Origin: Streptomyces sparsogenes
GTDB taxonomy: Bacteria > Actinomycetota > Actinomycetes > Streptomycetales > Streptomycetaceae
Assembly (NCBI RefSeq): GCF_001704635.1
Contig: NZ_MAXF01000147.1
Location: 1 to 36,833, forward strand
Direction of reading: 5' to 3'
Length of the DNA stretch: 36,833 nt
In this document: positions 23,680 through 32,307 of the stretch, in pieces
Layout of the letters: each line of letters begins with the position of its first letter
Position numbering within the stretch: the first letter of the stretch is position 1
The notes under the pieces: model-generated
What the model saw: only the letters and a program-made list of their open reading frames with translations
Told to the model about the DNA's origin: nothing
Databases searched by the model: none
Program-made: the position numbers and the translations under genes

Positions 23680-24190
23680 AGCGCCCTCCTTGGTTCGGAG
23701 TGACACCGGACGGTAGTGCCTGGTGTGGCCCGGGAGTGGAGACCTCATCACCAATGAATAAAGCCCTGACAGCGATCTCTCCCTGCTGGTACCCTGCCGG
23801 GCTGCTTTCCGCCGGACGCTTTCCGGGCGGCGGAAGGCCGAAGAATTCCCGGGACCGGTGAACGGCCCGGCCGCCGCGTGCGTATCGATGGACGTGAAGC
23901 CCGCGTACGCACCGCGAAGGTGCTCCCCGGAAGACGCCTCCCACTCGGCGCCGGCCGCCTCGCCCGCACCCGGCGCGCCGGACCCGCCGCCGGGCGCCGC
24001 CGACTCCCGGCGCTCCCTGGAGGCCGCGCGGGAGAAGCTCGGCGGCACCATCGAGAAGTCCGCCGCGTACGCGCCCTCTTCGAGCCCCTCCGACTGAGGC
24101 CCCGGCAGCCCCCGACCGCCTCCGTCCCCCTTCTTCTGTTCCTCTCTCTGTCCCCTCTATATAGGGCTCTGTACAGGGCTCCGTAGTGGG
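23680..24190. other. Non-coding gap upstream of the DUF4142 operon
   Basis: This stretch separates the divergent DUF4142 and phenylacetate-CoA ligase genes. A short rightward open frame (GTG 23858 to 24097, 79 codons) has a Pro/Ala-rich middle, no ribosome site and no recognised domain, so it is not called. Near the right end, CCCTCTATATAGGG (24153-24166) is an imperfect palindrome, followed by a direct repeat AGGGCTC at 24163-24169 and 24175-24181 around the palindrome CTGTACAG. Their role is unknown. Confidence 0.4.
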
Positions 24191-24214
24191 GCCTCCGCGG
24201 GGCCTTGCGGAGGC
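24191..24214. terminator. Hairpin upstream of the paaK promoter
   Basis: GCCTCCGC and GCGGAGGC form a perfect 8-bp stem with an 8-base loop. It lies just before the paaK promoter and may insulate it from upstream transcription. Confidence 0.4.
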
Positions 24215-24244
24215 CACCTCCAGAGAAGGGGACGAGGCCACCCC

Positions 24245-24274
24245 TTGACAGGCCGGGCGGATGTGGGATTACTT
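24245..24274 (+). promoter_or_regulatory. paaK promoter
   Basis: A perfect -35 box TTGACA (24245-24250) is followed after 17-18 bp by ATTACT/TTACTT (24268-24274) as -10. The expected start point near 24280 gives a leader of about 48 bases before the ligase ATG. Confidence 0.6.
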
Positions 24275-24285
24275 GATCGCGTCCC

Positions 24286-24307
24286 GCTCACCGAATGTTC
24301 GGTCGGT
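24286..24307. promoter_or_regulatory. PaaR-like TetR operator
   Basis: ACCGAA-TG-TTCGGT forms a symmetric site flanked by CT on the left and GT on the right. This agrees closely with the actinobacterial PaaR phenylacetate repressor site as I recall it (ACCG-N6-CGGT core in a 22-bp palindrome). It lies just downstream of the predicted transcription start, where a repressor would block paaK. No paaR gene is in the window, so the repressor would act from elsewhere. Confidence 0.6.
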
Positions 24308-24327
24308 CCCTTGGGGTGGTGCCAGAC

Positions 24328-25665
24328 ATGACGATCCCGACGCATGCCGCAGGTCCCGGCCGCCGACTGGGCTCCCCGCCGCCGCCCGGGCTCCTCGACG
24401 CCGCCGAACGGATGGGACACGAAGAGCTGCGCGAGACACAGCTCGCCCGGCTGCGGACCACCCTCAGACACGCCTACGACCACGTCGAGGCGTACCGTAC
24501 GAAGTTCCGCGCGGCCGGCGTCGAGCCCGAGGACTGCCGCACACTGGAGGACCTCGCCCGCTTCCCCTTCACCACCAAGGCCGATCTGCGCGACACCTAT
24601 CCCTTCGGGATGCTCGCCGTACCCCGCTCCGAGCTGCGCCGGGTGCACGCCTCCAGCGGCACCACCGGCCGGCCCACCGTCGTCGGCTACACCGCGAACG
24701 ACCTGTCCGTCTGGGCCGAGGTGGTCGCCCGCTCGCTGCGCGCGGCCGGCGGGCGCCCCGGCCAGATGGTGCACATCTCCTACGGCTACGGCCTGTTCAC
24801 CGGCGGCCTCGGCGCCCATTACGGCGCCGAGCGCCTCGGCTGCACCGTCGTCCCCGCCTCCGGCGGCATGACCGCCCGCCAGGTGCGCGTCATCGAGGAC
24901 TTCAGGCCCGAGGTCATCATGGTCACCCCCTCCTACATGCTCACGCTCCTCGACGAGTTCGAACGCCAGGGCATCGACCCCCGCGCCACCTCCCTGAAGG
25001 TCGGCGTCTTCGGCGCCGAGCCGTGGACCGAGGAGATGCGCCGGGAGATCGAGGAGCGCGCCGGCCTCCACGCGGTCGACATCTACGGGCTCTCCGAGGT
25101 GATGGGCCCCGGGGTGGCCCAGGAGTGCGTGGAGACCAAGGACGGCCTCCATGTGTGGGAGGACCACTTCTTCCCCGAGATCGTGGATCCGCTCACCGAT
25201 GAGCCGGTGGCCGAGGGGGAGGAGGGAGAACTGGTCCTGACCTCCCTGACCAAGGAGGCCCTGCCCGTCATCCGCTACCGCACCCGGGATCTGACCCGGC
25301 TGCTGCCCGGCACCGCCCGGCCCGCCTTCCGCCGCATCCAGAAGATCACCGGCCGCTGCGACGACATGATCATCCTGCGCGGGGTCAACCTCTTCCCCAG
25401 CCAGATCGAGGAGATCGTGCTGCGCACCCCGGGCGTCGCCCCGCACTTCCAGCTGCTGCTGACGCGGCGCGGCCGGATGGACCACATGACCGTCCAGGCC
25501 GAGGCGCGCCCCGGCGCCACGCCCGAGGCGCGGGCGGCCGCCGAGCGGGCCATCGCCCAGGCGGTCAAGGACGGGGCGGGCCTGACCGTCGAGGTGTCGG
25601 TCGTGGAACCGGAGTCGCTGGAGCGCTCCGTCGGGAAGCTCCGCCGGGTCAAGGACCTGCGCTGA
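24328..25665 (+). CDS. paaK: Phenylacetate-CoA ligase
   Basis: This 445-aa AMP-forming ligase activates phenylacetate with ATP and CoA, the first step of aerobic phenylacetate breakdown. The AMP-binding P-loop is SSGTTGRPT at 109-117. YGYGLFTGGLGAHYGAERLG and DIYGLSEVMGPGVAQEC are family signatures. The C-terminal lid carries GRCDDMIILRGVNLFPSQIE and ends RSVGKLRRVKDLR with the catalytic lysine. ATG 24328 was chosen over an upstream frame because it starts the family N-terminus and GGGGTGG lies before it. No paaABCDE, paaG, paaH or paaZ gene adjoins it, so it is an orphan under likely PaaR control. Related ligases also activate other aryl acids. Confidence 0.93.
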   Translation: MTIPTHAAGPGRRLGSPPPPGLLDAAERMGHEELRETQLARLRTTLRHAYDHVEAYRTKFRAAGVEPEDCRTLEDLARFPFTTKADLRDTYPFGMLAVPRSELRRVHASSGTTGRPTVVGYTANDLSVWAEVVARSLRAAGGRPGQMVHISYGYGLFTGGLGAHYGAERLGCTVVPASGGMTARQVRVIEDFRPEVIMVTPSYMLTLLDEFERQGIDPRATSLKVGVFGAEPWTEEMRREIEERAGLHAVDIYGLSEVMGPGVAQECVETKDGLHVWEDHFFPEIVDPLTDEPVAEGEEGELVLTSLTKEALPVIRYRTRDLTRLLPGTARPAFRRIQKITGRCDDMIILRGVNLFPSQIEEIVLRTPGVAPHFQLLLTRRGRMDHMTVQAEARPGATPEARAAAERAIAQAVKDGAGLTVEVSVVEPESLERSVGKLRRVKDLR

Positions 25666-25714
25666 GGCCGGCCGGGGGCGCGCCCGGGGTGGGGGACTCG
25701 CCGGAAACGGCGCG

Positions 25715-25739
25715 GGACCGGCGCCGGGGGCGCCGGTCC
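25715..25739. terminator. Hairpin terminator between convergent genes
   Basis: GGACCGGCGCC and GGCGCCGGTCC form a perfect 11-bp stem with a GGG loop between paaK and the convergent small-protein gene. It likely serves both directions. Confidence 0.7.
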
Positions 25740-25761
25740 GCGGTCCGGGGGCCGTCCGGCC

Positions 25762-26250
25762 TCAGGCCGGCTGGGCCGCCCCGGTGGACGGGGGTGCCAT
25801 GACGCCGCCGCGGCGCAGCACGGCGTAGCCGATGCCGATGCCCACGGCCACCGGCCACTCGATCGCTTCCGCGGCGCCCAGGATGCCCAGGCCCACGTAC
25901 AGGGGGAGGCCGCCCTTGGCGGGCAGCCACCGGCGGGCCACCGCCACCGGCAGCAGCGCCGCGTCCGCCAGGCCGCCCGCCATGCGCCCCGCCGTGGGGA
26001 CGGTCACGGTGAACGACCGCTTGCCGTCGCCGGACGACGTGGTCACGGGCGGCTTCTCGGCCTTCGCCCCGGCCTTCGCGGGGGTGGCCGTAACCTTCTC
26101 GGAGGCCGTGGACTTCGTCCCGGCCGTCTTCTGCCGGGCCGTCGTCTTCCGCTCGGCCGTCGTCTTCCGGGCCGCCCCCTTCGCCGCCGTCTTCGTCTTG
26201 TCGGAGGACCCGCGCTTGCGGGAGGTGGTGGGAGTACTCACAGGTCTCAC
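25762..26250 (-). CDS. Small protein with histone-like basic N-terminus and hydrophobic C-terminus
   Basis: This 162-aa hypothetical protein has residues 1-70 made almost entirely of Lys, Thr, Ala, Arg and Ser with repeats such as KTTAERKTTARQKTAGTK, like histone H1-type tails. The C-terminal part (about 85-150) holds two hydrophobic stretches: a moderate one near AALLPVAVARRWLP, and a stronger run across LYVGLGILGAAEAIEWPVAV, continuing as GIGIGYAVL. It may be a membrane protein with a basic cytoplasmic tail that could bind nucleic acid or anionic lipid. It is divergent from the giant P-type ATPase gene across 129 bp. Start is GTG 26250 or 26241; neither has a clear ribosome site. Confidence 0.65.
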   Translation of the reverse strand: MRPVSTPTTSRKRGSSDKTKTAAKGAARKTTAERKTTARQKTAGTKSTASEKVTATPAKAGAKAEKPPVTTSSGDGKRSFTVTVPTAGRMAGGLADAALLPVAVARRWLPAKGGLPLYVGLGILGAAEAIEWPVAVGIGIGYAVLRRGGVMAPPSTGAAQPA

Positions 26251-26379
26251 GTCCGCACATGGTCGACGTTGTGGTAATTCCTCACTTTTCAGGGTAATAG
26301 GGATTTATTCTCCGCTGGGGTGGCTGCGACGGGTGGCGGGGCAGCGTGCAGCCGGGCGATGGGTAGGGAGGCCGCGCCG
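26251..26379. promoter_or_regulatory. AT-rich divergent promoter region
   Basis: The middle of this gap (26268-26310) is markedly AT-rich for this genome, with TTGTGG at 26269-26274 and TAATAG at 26295-26300. The spacing of 20 bp is too long for a confident promoter call. It is the likely control region for both the basic small protein and the ATPase. Confidence 0.35.
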
Positions 26380-29300
26380 ATGTCACAGTCCTCACGGTCA
26401 GGCACATCAGGCACGCCAGGCACATCAGGTACCTCGGGCACGCCGGGAAGGTCGGGCATACGCATCCCGGCGCCCCCGCTGCTGGGGCCCCTCGCCGGCG
26501 GGGTGACCGCGGGCGTGCGCGGCGCGGCCGGACTTCTCGGACGGCTGGCCAGGCTGCCGCAGCGCGGGGTGTGGTCCCACCCCGGACGCATGTACATCGA
26601 GGTCCGGGGGGTGCACGGCACCGGGGGCGAGCGGGTCGCCCGCCGCGTGGAGAGGGCGCTCGAGACCCACCCCCGGGTCCGGTGGGCGCGGGTCAACGCG
26701 CCGTCCGAGCGCGTCGTGGTCTCGCTCCTCTCGCAGGCGGTCCGCGAGGCCGAGCTGGTCGCCCTGGTCGAGCAGGGGGAGGAGGCAGAGGCCGCCGCCG
26801 TGGCCGAGGAGTTCGACGAGTGGCTCCCCGAGCCCCACCACCCCTCCGAAGGGCCCAGCACCCCCGAGTCCCTCTCCGCGCTGACCGCCGACGCCGTGGG
26901 CCTCACCCTGTCCACGGCGCTGCGCCTGGCCCCCTGGCTCAAACTGCCCACCGAGGTCGGCGCGCTGGCCTCCCTGCTCCAGCACCACCCCCGGATACGC
27001 CGGCTGGCCGCGGCCGTCAGCGGCCCCGACCGGGCCGACTCGGCGCTGACCGCGGTGAGCGCGCTGGCCCAGGGCGTGGCCACCCGAGGCGGAGGGCTCG
27101 CGCTTGACGTGGTCGAGCGCCTGGCCCAGTGGCGGGAGGCCGCCGCGGAACGCCAGGCGTGGGAGGCGGCGGAGCCGCACCTGGTGCACGGCCCGCGGGA
27201 CGTGGCGGCCGAGCCGATCGTCGTCGAACGACCGGGCCCGCCCCCCAGGGACGCGACCGCGCGCTACGCCGAGCGGTCCATGCGCATCGGCGCGGCCGTC
27301 GGCGCGCTCGCCGCACCCTTCGCAGGGCCCCGCCGCGGCCTGGCCGTGGCGCTGGCCTCGCTGCCGAAGGCGCCGGGCGCGGGCCGGGAGGGCTTCGCCA
27401 CCAGCCTCGGCCACTTCCTCGCCCTGCGCGGCGTGGTGGCCATGGACCGCGGCGCGCTGCGCCGGCTGGGCCAGGTGGACACCGTGGTGCTCGACGAGGA
27501 GGCGCTGCGCGGCGACCGGTACGAGCCCGTCGACGTGGAGGTGCTCGGCGGCGCCGACGCGCCGCGGGTCGCCGAGCGGCTGTTCGACCTCTTCGACCCG
27601 GACGGGCCCCTGGAGGTCCGGCGGAACGGCCACGGCTGGGCGCTGGGCCCGCTGGACCGGCTCGACCTGACGGGCCGTACCGGTGGCCAGGCCGCCTCCC
27701 GGCTGCGCCGCAAGGGCAGCGAGCGCGTCCTCGGCCTGGCCAGGGGCCGCCGCCTCCAGGCCGTGGTGGGGCTGGCCGCGCAGACCGCGCCCGGCGCCGA
27801 GGCCGTGGCGGCCGCCGCCCGCCGGGTGGGCGCGCGGGTCGTCCTGGCCACCGACCGCCCGCACCCGGCGTTCGCCTTCGCCGACGCGGTGGTGCCCGCC
27901 GGCGGGCGGCTGGTGGCCTCGGTACGCGGACTCCAGGCCGACGGCGCGGTGGTACTGCTGCTGTCCGGCAACCGCCGGGCCCTGGGCGCCGCCGACTGCG
28001 GCATCGGCACCCACCGCGAGGGCGAGGCCCCGGCCTGGGGAGCGCATCTGCTGGTCGGCGCGGACCTGGAGTCGGCCGCGGTGATCGTGGACGCCGTGGG
28101 CGTGGCGGCCCGGGTCGACCGGGACAGCGCGGTGCTCGCGGCGGGCGGCAGCGGCGTCGGCGCCGTCGCCGCCCTCCAGGCCCACCGCCGGCATGCGGCC
28201 GCGCGCTCCACCGGCGCCGGCAACACCGCCGGCACCATCGCCTTCTGCATGGGCAACTGGCGGGCCCGACAGCTGATAACCCGCCCCCTCGCCCCGCCGG
28301 TGACCTCCGTCCCCTGGCACCTGATGCCCGCCCGGCGCGTCCTGGACCGCCTCGGCACCGCCCCCGAGGGCCTGACCCCCGCCGAGGCCACCGCCCGCGC
28401 CCGCGCCCCCGGCGGCCCGCGCACCGGCGAGCCGCCCCGCACCAGCCTGCCCGCGGCGTTCATCGACGAGCTCGCCAACCCCCTCACCCCCGTGCTCGCC
28501 GCCGGGGCCGCGCTGGCCGCCGCCGTGGGCTCGCGCACCGACGCCGCCCTGGTGGCCGCCATCACCGGCACCTCCGCGCTGGTCGGCGGCGTCCAGCGGG
28601 TCAGGACCGAGCGCGCCCTGGCGGAGCTGTTCTCCCGCTCGGCCATCGGCGCGCGGGTGCGCCGCGCCGGCACCGAGCGGCTGGTCGCCGCCGGTGACCT
28701 GGTGCCCGGCGACATCGTCGTGCTGCGCCCCGAGGACGTGGTGCCCGCCGACTGCCGGCTGCTGGAGGCCGAGGGCCTGGAGGTCGACGAGTCCTCGCTG
28801 ACCGGCGAGTCCCTCCCCGTCCCCAAGGACCCGGCGCCGGTGGCCGCCGCGCACATCACCGGCCGCCGCTCGATGCTCTACGAGGGCACCACCGTCTCCG
28901 CCGGGCGCGCGGTCGCCGTCGTGGTGGCCACCGGCACCTCCACCGAGGTCGGCCGCAGCCTCGCCACCGCGCGGCAGGCCGCGCCCGTCACCGGGGTGGA
29001 GGCCCGGCTGACCAGGCTCACCCGGGCCAGCCTGCCCATCGCCCTCGGCTCCGCGACCGCCGTCTGCGCGGCCGGGCTGCTGCACGGCCGCAAGCTCACC
29101 GACACCCTGGCCTCCGCGGTCAACCTCGCCGTCGCCTCCGTACCCGAAGGACTGCCCTTCCTGGTCAACGCGGCCCAGCTCGCCGCCGCCCGCCGGCTGG
29201 CCGACCTCGGCGCGCTGGTGCGCAACCCCCGCACCATCGAGGCGCTCGGCCGCGCCGACGTCCTGTGCTTCGACAAGACCGGCACCCTCACCGAGGGCAC

Positions 29301-30861
29301 CCTCCAGCTCGCCGCCGTCGGCGACGGGGACCAGGAACTGCCCGCCGACCGGCTCGACACCCCGCGCAAAGCCGTGCTGGCGGCCGCGCTGCGCGCCACC
29401 CCGCCGGCCCGGCAGGCCGAGCCCATGGCCCACCAGACCGACCGCGCCGTGATGGCCGGGGCGCGCCGCGCCGGCGTCGCGGTACGCCAGGGCGCCCCCC
29501 GCTGGCGGCGCACCGACGCCCTGCCCTTCGAACCGTCCCGGGCCTACCACGCCACCGCCGGGCGCACCTCCCACGGCCTGCTCCTGAGCGTGAAGGGCGC
29601 GCCGGAGAACGTGCTGCGCCGGTGCGTCGGCCGGCGGCACAGGGGCGCGCCGGCCCCGCTGGACCCGGACGCGGTCGAGGCGCTCACCGCGCGCGCCGAG
29701 GAACTGGCCGCAGCGGGCCGCCGGGTGCTGGCCGTGGCCGAGCGCCCCATGGCGGACGACGAGGAACTCACCGACGAGGCCGTTCGGGACCTGGTCTTCC
29801 TCGGCTTCGTCGCCCTGGCCGACCCGGTCCGCACCAGCGCCGCCCCCGCCACCCGGCGGCTGCACGAGGCGGGGGTGCACACGGTGATGCTCACCGGCGA
29901 CCACCCGGCCACCGCGGACGCCATCGCGGCGAGAGTCAGCGACGTCCCCGAGCCGAAGGTGTGCACCGGGCCCGAGCTGGACGAGCTCGACGACGCGGCG
30001 CTCGACGCCCTGCTCCCCACGGTCGATGTGATCGCCCGCTGCAGCCCCCACCACAAGGTCCGCATCGTCCAGGCGTACCAGCGCCTCGGGCGGGTGGTGG
30101 CGATGACCGGCGACGGGGCCAACGACGCGCCCGCCATCCGCCTCGCGGACGTCGGGATCGCCCTGGGCCGGCGCGGCACGCCCGCCGCGACCGCCGCCGC
30201 GGACCTGGTCGTCGGCGACGACCGGCTGGAGACGATCGTCTCGGCGCTGATGGAGGGCCGGGCGATGTGGGCCTCGGTGCGGGCCGCGCTCGCCATCCTC
30301 ATCGGCGGCAACCTGGGAGAGGTCACCTTCAGCGTGCTCACCGCCTCGCTCACCGGCGGTACCCCGCTGAGCGCTCGGCAGATCATGCTGGTCAACCTGT
30401 TGACCGACCTCGCGCCCGCGCTCGCCATCGCGGTGCGCGAGCCGACCGGCCACACCGGTGAGCGGCTGCTGCGGGAGGGGCCGCACCGCTCCCTCGGCAC
30501 CGCCCTCACCAACGAGATGCTGCTGCGGGGCGTGATCACCGCCCTCGGGGCCGGCCTGGCCTGGTTCGGCGCGCGGCTCACCGGGCGACGGCGCCGGGCG
30601 TCCACCGTCGCGCTCGCCGCCCTGGTCGGCACCCAGCTCGCCCAGACCCTGGCCACCGGCGGCCTGGACCGCCACGTCCTGATCGCGGGGCTCGGCTCCG
30701 CCGCCGTCCTCGCGGGCATCGTCCAGACGCCCGGCGTCAGCCACTTCTTCGGCTGCACGCCGCTGGGCCCCGTGGCGTGGGGCATCACGCTGGGCTCCAT
30801 CGCCCTGGCCACGCTGGCCGGCTCGGCGCTGACCCCGCTGCTGCGCGGCCTGGCCGATTAG
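26380..30861 (+). CDS. Giant cation-translocating P-type ATPase with degenerate N-terminal half (CtpI-like)
   Basis: This 1493-aa membrane protein has a complete ATPase in its C-terminal 850 residues: TGES (808-811), PEGLP in the ion-binding helix (922-926), phosphorylated Asp965 in DKTGTLTEG, KGAPE, MLTGDHP and TGDGANDAPA (from 1243). PEGLP points to P2-like, Ca/Mg-type transporters rather than heavy-metal CPx pumps. The N-terminal half holds an HMA-like fold without CxxC (MYIEVRGVHG region). It is followed by a decayed ATPase core in which the DKTGT site reads VVLDEEALRGD (Asp372) and later motifs are lost. ATG 26380 follows AGGGAGG; the first 25 residues are Ser/Thr/Gly repeats. Mycobacterial CtpI is comparably long. 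The ion is unknown. Confidence 0.85.
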   Translation: MSQSSRSGTSGTPGTSGTSGTPGRSGIRIPAPPLLGPLAGGVTAGVRGAAGLLGRLARLPQRGVWSHPGRMYIEVRGVHGTGGERVARRVERALETHPRVRWARVNAPSERVVVSLLSQAVREAELVALVEQGEEAEAAAVAEEFDEWLPEPHHPSEGPSTPESLSALTADAVGLTLSTALRLAPWLKLPTEVGALASLLQHHPRIRRLAAAVSGPDRADSALTAVSALAQGVATRGGGLALDVVERLAQWREAAAERQAWEAAEPHLVHGPRDVAAEPIVVERPGPPPRDATARYAERSMRIGAAVGALAAPFAGPRRGLAVALASLPKAPGAGREGFATSLGHFLALRGVVAMDRGALRRLGQVDTVVLDEEALRGDRYEPVDVEVLGGADAPRVAERLFDLFDPDGPLEVRRNGHGWALGPLDRLDLTGRTGGQAASRLRRKGSERVLGLARGRRLQAVVGLAAQTAPGAEAVAAAARRVGARVVLATDRPHPAFAFADAVVPAGGRLVASVRGLQADGAVVLLLSGNRRALGAADCGIGTHREGEAPAWGAHLLVGADLESAAVIVDAVGVAARVDRDSAVLAAGGSGVGAVAALQAHRRHAAARSTGAGNTAGTIAFCMGNWRARQLITRPLAPPVTSVPWHLMPARRVLDRLGTAPEGLTPAEATARARAPGGPRTGEPPRTSLPAAFIDELANPLTPVLAAGAALAAAVGSRTDAALVAAITGTSALVGGVQRVRTERALAELFSRSAIGARVRRAGTERLVAAGDLVPGDIVVLRPEDVVPADCRLLEAEGLEVDESSLTGESLPVPKDPAPVAAAHITGRRSMLYEGTTVSAGRAVAVVVATGTSTEVGRSLATARQAAPVTGVEARLTRLTRASLPIALGSATAVCAAGLLHGRKLTDTLASAVNLAVASVPEGLPFLVNAAQLAAARRLADLGALVRNPRTIEALGRADVLCFDKTGTLTEGTLQLAAVGDGDQELPADRLDTPRKAVLAAALRATPPARQAEPMAHQTDRAVMAGARRAGVAVRQGAPRWRRTDALPFEPSRAYHATAGRTSHGLLLSVKGAPENVLRRCVGRRHRGAPAPLDPDAVEALTARAEELAAAGRRVLAVAERPMADDEELTDEAVRDLVFLGFVALADPVRTSAAPATRRLHEAGVHTVMLTGDHPATADAIAARVSDVPEPKVCTGPELDELDDAALDALLPTVDVIARCSPHHKVRIVQAYQRLGRVVAMTGDGANDAPAIRLADVGIALGRRGTPAATAAADLVVGDDRLETIVSALMEGRAMWASVRAALAILIGGNLGEVTFSVLTASLTGGTPLSARQIMLVNLLTDLAPALAIAVREPTGHTGERLLREGPHRSLGTALTNEMLLRGVITALGAGLAWFGARLTGRRRRASTVALAALVGTQLAQTLATGGLDRHVLIAGLGSAAVLAGIVQTPGVSHFFGCTPLGPVAWGITLGSIALATLAGSALTPLLRGLAD

Positions 30862-32027
30862 GGTCCCCCGGGCTCCTCGTCCCCGTCCGGGATGCCGGCG
30901 AGGGCGCGGAAGACCCGGTCCCGGAAGAGCGGGTCCGTCTCGCCCCGCCGCAGCACCTCGAGATGCTCCTCCGTGGGCGTGAGCCTCGCGAACGCCAGAT
31001 TGGACTCGTACGGCGGCGTCCACCGCCGGTCGCGCTCCTCGGCGTACCGCCGCAGGGCCTTGGCCGTCAGCCCGGGGTCGTCGACCGCGTCCGCCAGGCA
31101 CCCGGCGAGCAGCTCGGCCTGGGCGAACGCGTCGCCGATCCCCTGGGCGCCGCACGGGTCCTTGTGATGGCCCGCGTCCCCGACCAGCGCCCACCCCGGG
31201 CCGTGGGCCCGGCGGAAGAAGTTGGGCAGGTCCGTGCACCGGAACAGCCGGTCCTCCTGCCGGGCGGCGGCCAGCGGCTCCGCCAGCTCCGGGCAGGCGC
31301 GCAGCGCGCCGGCCAGATAGGCGCGGGGCGCGCTCTCCGGGGTCAGGCCCGGGCTGGCGCGGGGGAGCTGCACATTGACCAGCGTGAGGCCGTCCTGGGT
31401 GGGCACCAGGGCGGCGCCGGCGCCCTGCGCCGAGCACAGCCCCAGCCCGTCCCCGGGCAGCCCGCTCCAGTACGTGTAGAGGGCGACGGTCAGCCGGCCG
31501 TCGTCGCGCAGATACGGGGCGCCCACCAGCCGGGCCACGGTGGAGTGCCGCCCGTCGGCGCCCACCACGAGCCGGGCCCGGGCGCGGTCCGCGCCGCCGC
31601 GCGGCGTCGTGTACCGGACCCCGGCCACCGCCCCGCCCTCCCACAGCAGCCCGGTGACGGAGCAGCCGTCGCGGAACTCCGCGCCGGCCCGCGCCGCCGC
31701 ACGGGCCAGGATCGCGTCCAGGGCGTACCGCCGGGGCGCGAGGCCGCCGGTGGCCGCGCCCCACATCGGCGCCGGGCCGGTCAGCAGGAGCCCCGGCGCC
31801 CGGAAGGAGATCCGGTCCAGCGGCGGACAGCCGGTGGCGCGCACCTCCTCCAGCACGCCCCACCGGGCCAGGCGGTCCACGCCGGGCTGGTGGATGTAGA
31901 GCGTGGAGAGGGTGTCGCTGGGGAAGCGCGCCCGCTCCAGGACGAGGACCCGGTGCCCTTGGCGGGCGAGGAGCAGGGCGGTGGCGGCACCGGCACAGCG
32001 GCCCCCCACCACGATCACGTCGTACAT
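30858..32027 (-). CDS. FAD-dependent oxidoreductase divergent from the RiPP operon
   Basis: This 389-aa flavoprotein is of the geranylgeranyl-reductase/group A monooxygenase type. The FAD dinucleotide fold is DVIVVGGRCAGAATALLLAR (3-22). The DG motif is VVGADGRHSTVARL and the FAD ribityl site is LVGDAGHHKDPCGAQGIGDAF-like, with GD and P residues in place. No membrane segment is seen. ATG 32027 follows AAGGGGAG. Its stop overlaps that of the ATPase gene tail to tail, while its start faces the RiPP precursor across 280 bp. This supports membership in the RiPP cluster. By analogy with azolemycin, where a flavin monooxygenase makes an N-terminal oxime, it may N-oxidise the peptide amine. That is inference. 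Confidence 0.85.
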   Translation of the reverse strand: MYDVIVVGGRCAGAATALLLARQGHRVLVLERARFPSDTLSTLYIHQPGVDRLARWGVLEEVRATGCPPLDRISFRAPGLLLTGPAPMWGAATGGLAPRRYALDAILARAAARAGAEFRDGCSVTGLLWEGGAVAGVRYTTPRGGADRARARLVVGADGRHSTVARLVGAPYLRDDGRLTVALYTYWSGLPGDGLGLCSAQGAGAALVPTQDGLTLVNVQLPRASPGLTPESAPRAYLAGALRACPELAEPLAAARQEDRLFRCTDLPNFFRRAHGPGWALVGDAGHHKDPCGAQGIGDAFAQAELLAGCLADAVDDPGLTAKALRRYAEERDRRWTPPYESNLAFARLTPTEEHLEVLRRGETDPLFRDRVFRALAGIPDGDEEPGGP

Positions 32028-32193
32028 GGGCTCCCCTTCCCCTGGGGCCCGATGCCCCGCATGTGTCACCGATAGCACCGTGTGGGGGGACACGCCCGGG
32101 CGGCAGGAATAGTCGGCTCATGCGGTCGGAATTCCATATGACTTTCTCTTGGGTGTGAGTTCACTCTTTGGGATTTCGCTGCTCCGGAACTTC

Positions 32194-32223
32194 TTGACAG
32201 GCTTCGCACGCCCGCATTTTCAT
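32194..32223 (+). promoter_or_regulatory. Promoter of the RiPP precursor operon
   Basis: TTGACA (32194-32199) is a perfect -35 box, followed after 18 bp by TTTCAT (32218-32223) as a weak -10. The predicted start near 32230 gives an untranslated leader of about 78 bases. The surrounding 32128-32307 is AT-rich for this DNA. Confidence 0.5.
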
Positions 32224-32307
32224 GACACAGGGGCCGAACACTCCGCTGTCCGACCCCAGTTCGGGAAGAGACCGTATTCGTATCCGCATCGACGGGAGAT
32301 TCGCTCG

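Noticed and set aside
23858..24097. A 79-codon rightward open frame between the DUF4142 and paaK genes
   Set aside because: It has no ribosome site, no recognised domain and Pro/Ala-rich low complexity.
26425..32121. An 1898-codon leftward open frame opposite the P-type ATPase
   Set aside because: The opposite strand carries clear P-type ATPase motifs throughout. The leftward translation is His/Gly/Gln-rich shadow sequence.
32128..32140. GGAATTCCATATG, identical to a common cloning-primer tail
   Set aside because: It lies in a natural AT-rich intergenic region with no other vector-like sequence, so coincidence is more likely than an artefact.
32149..32307. A longer 88-codon reading of the RiPP precursor
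   Set aside because: The extension overlaps the TTGACA promoter and is not leader-like. GTG 32308 has a ribosome site and gives a normal 35-aa precursor.
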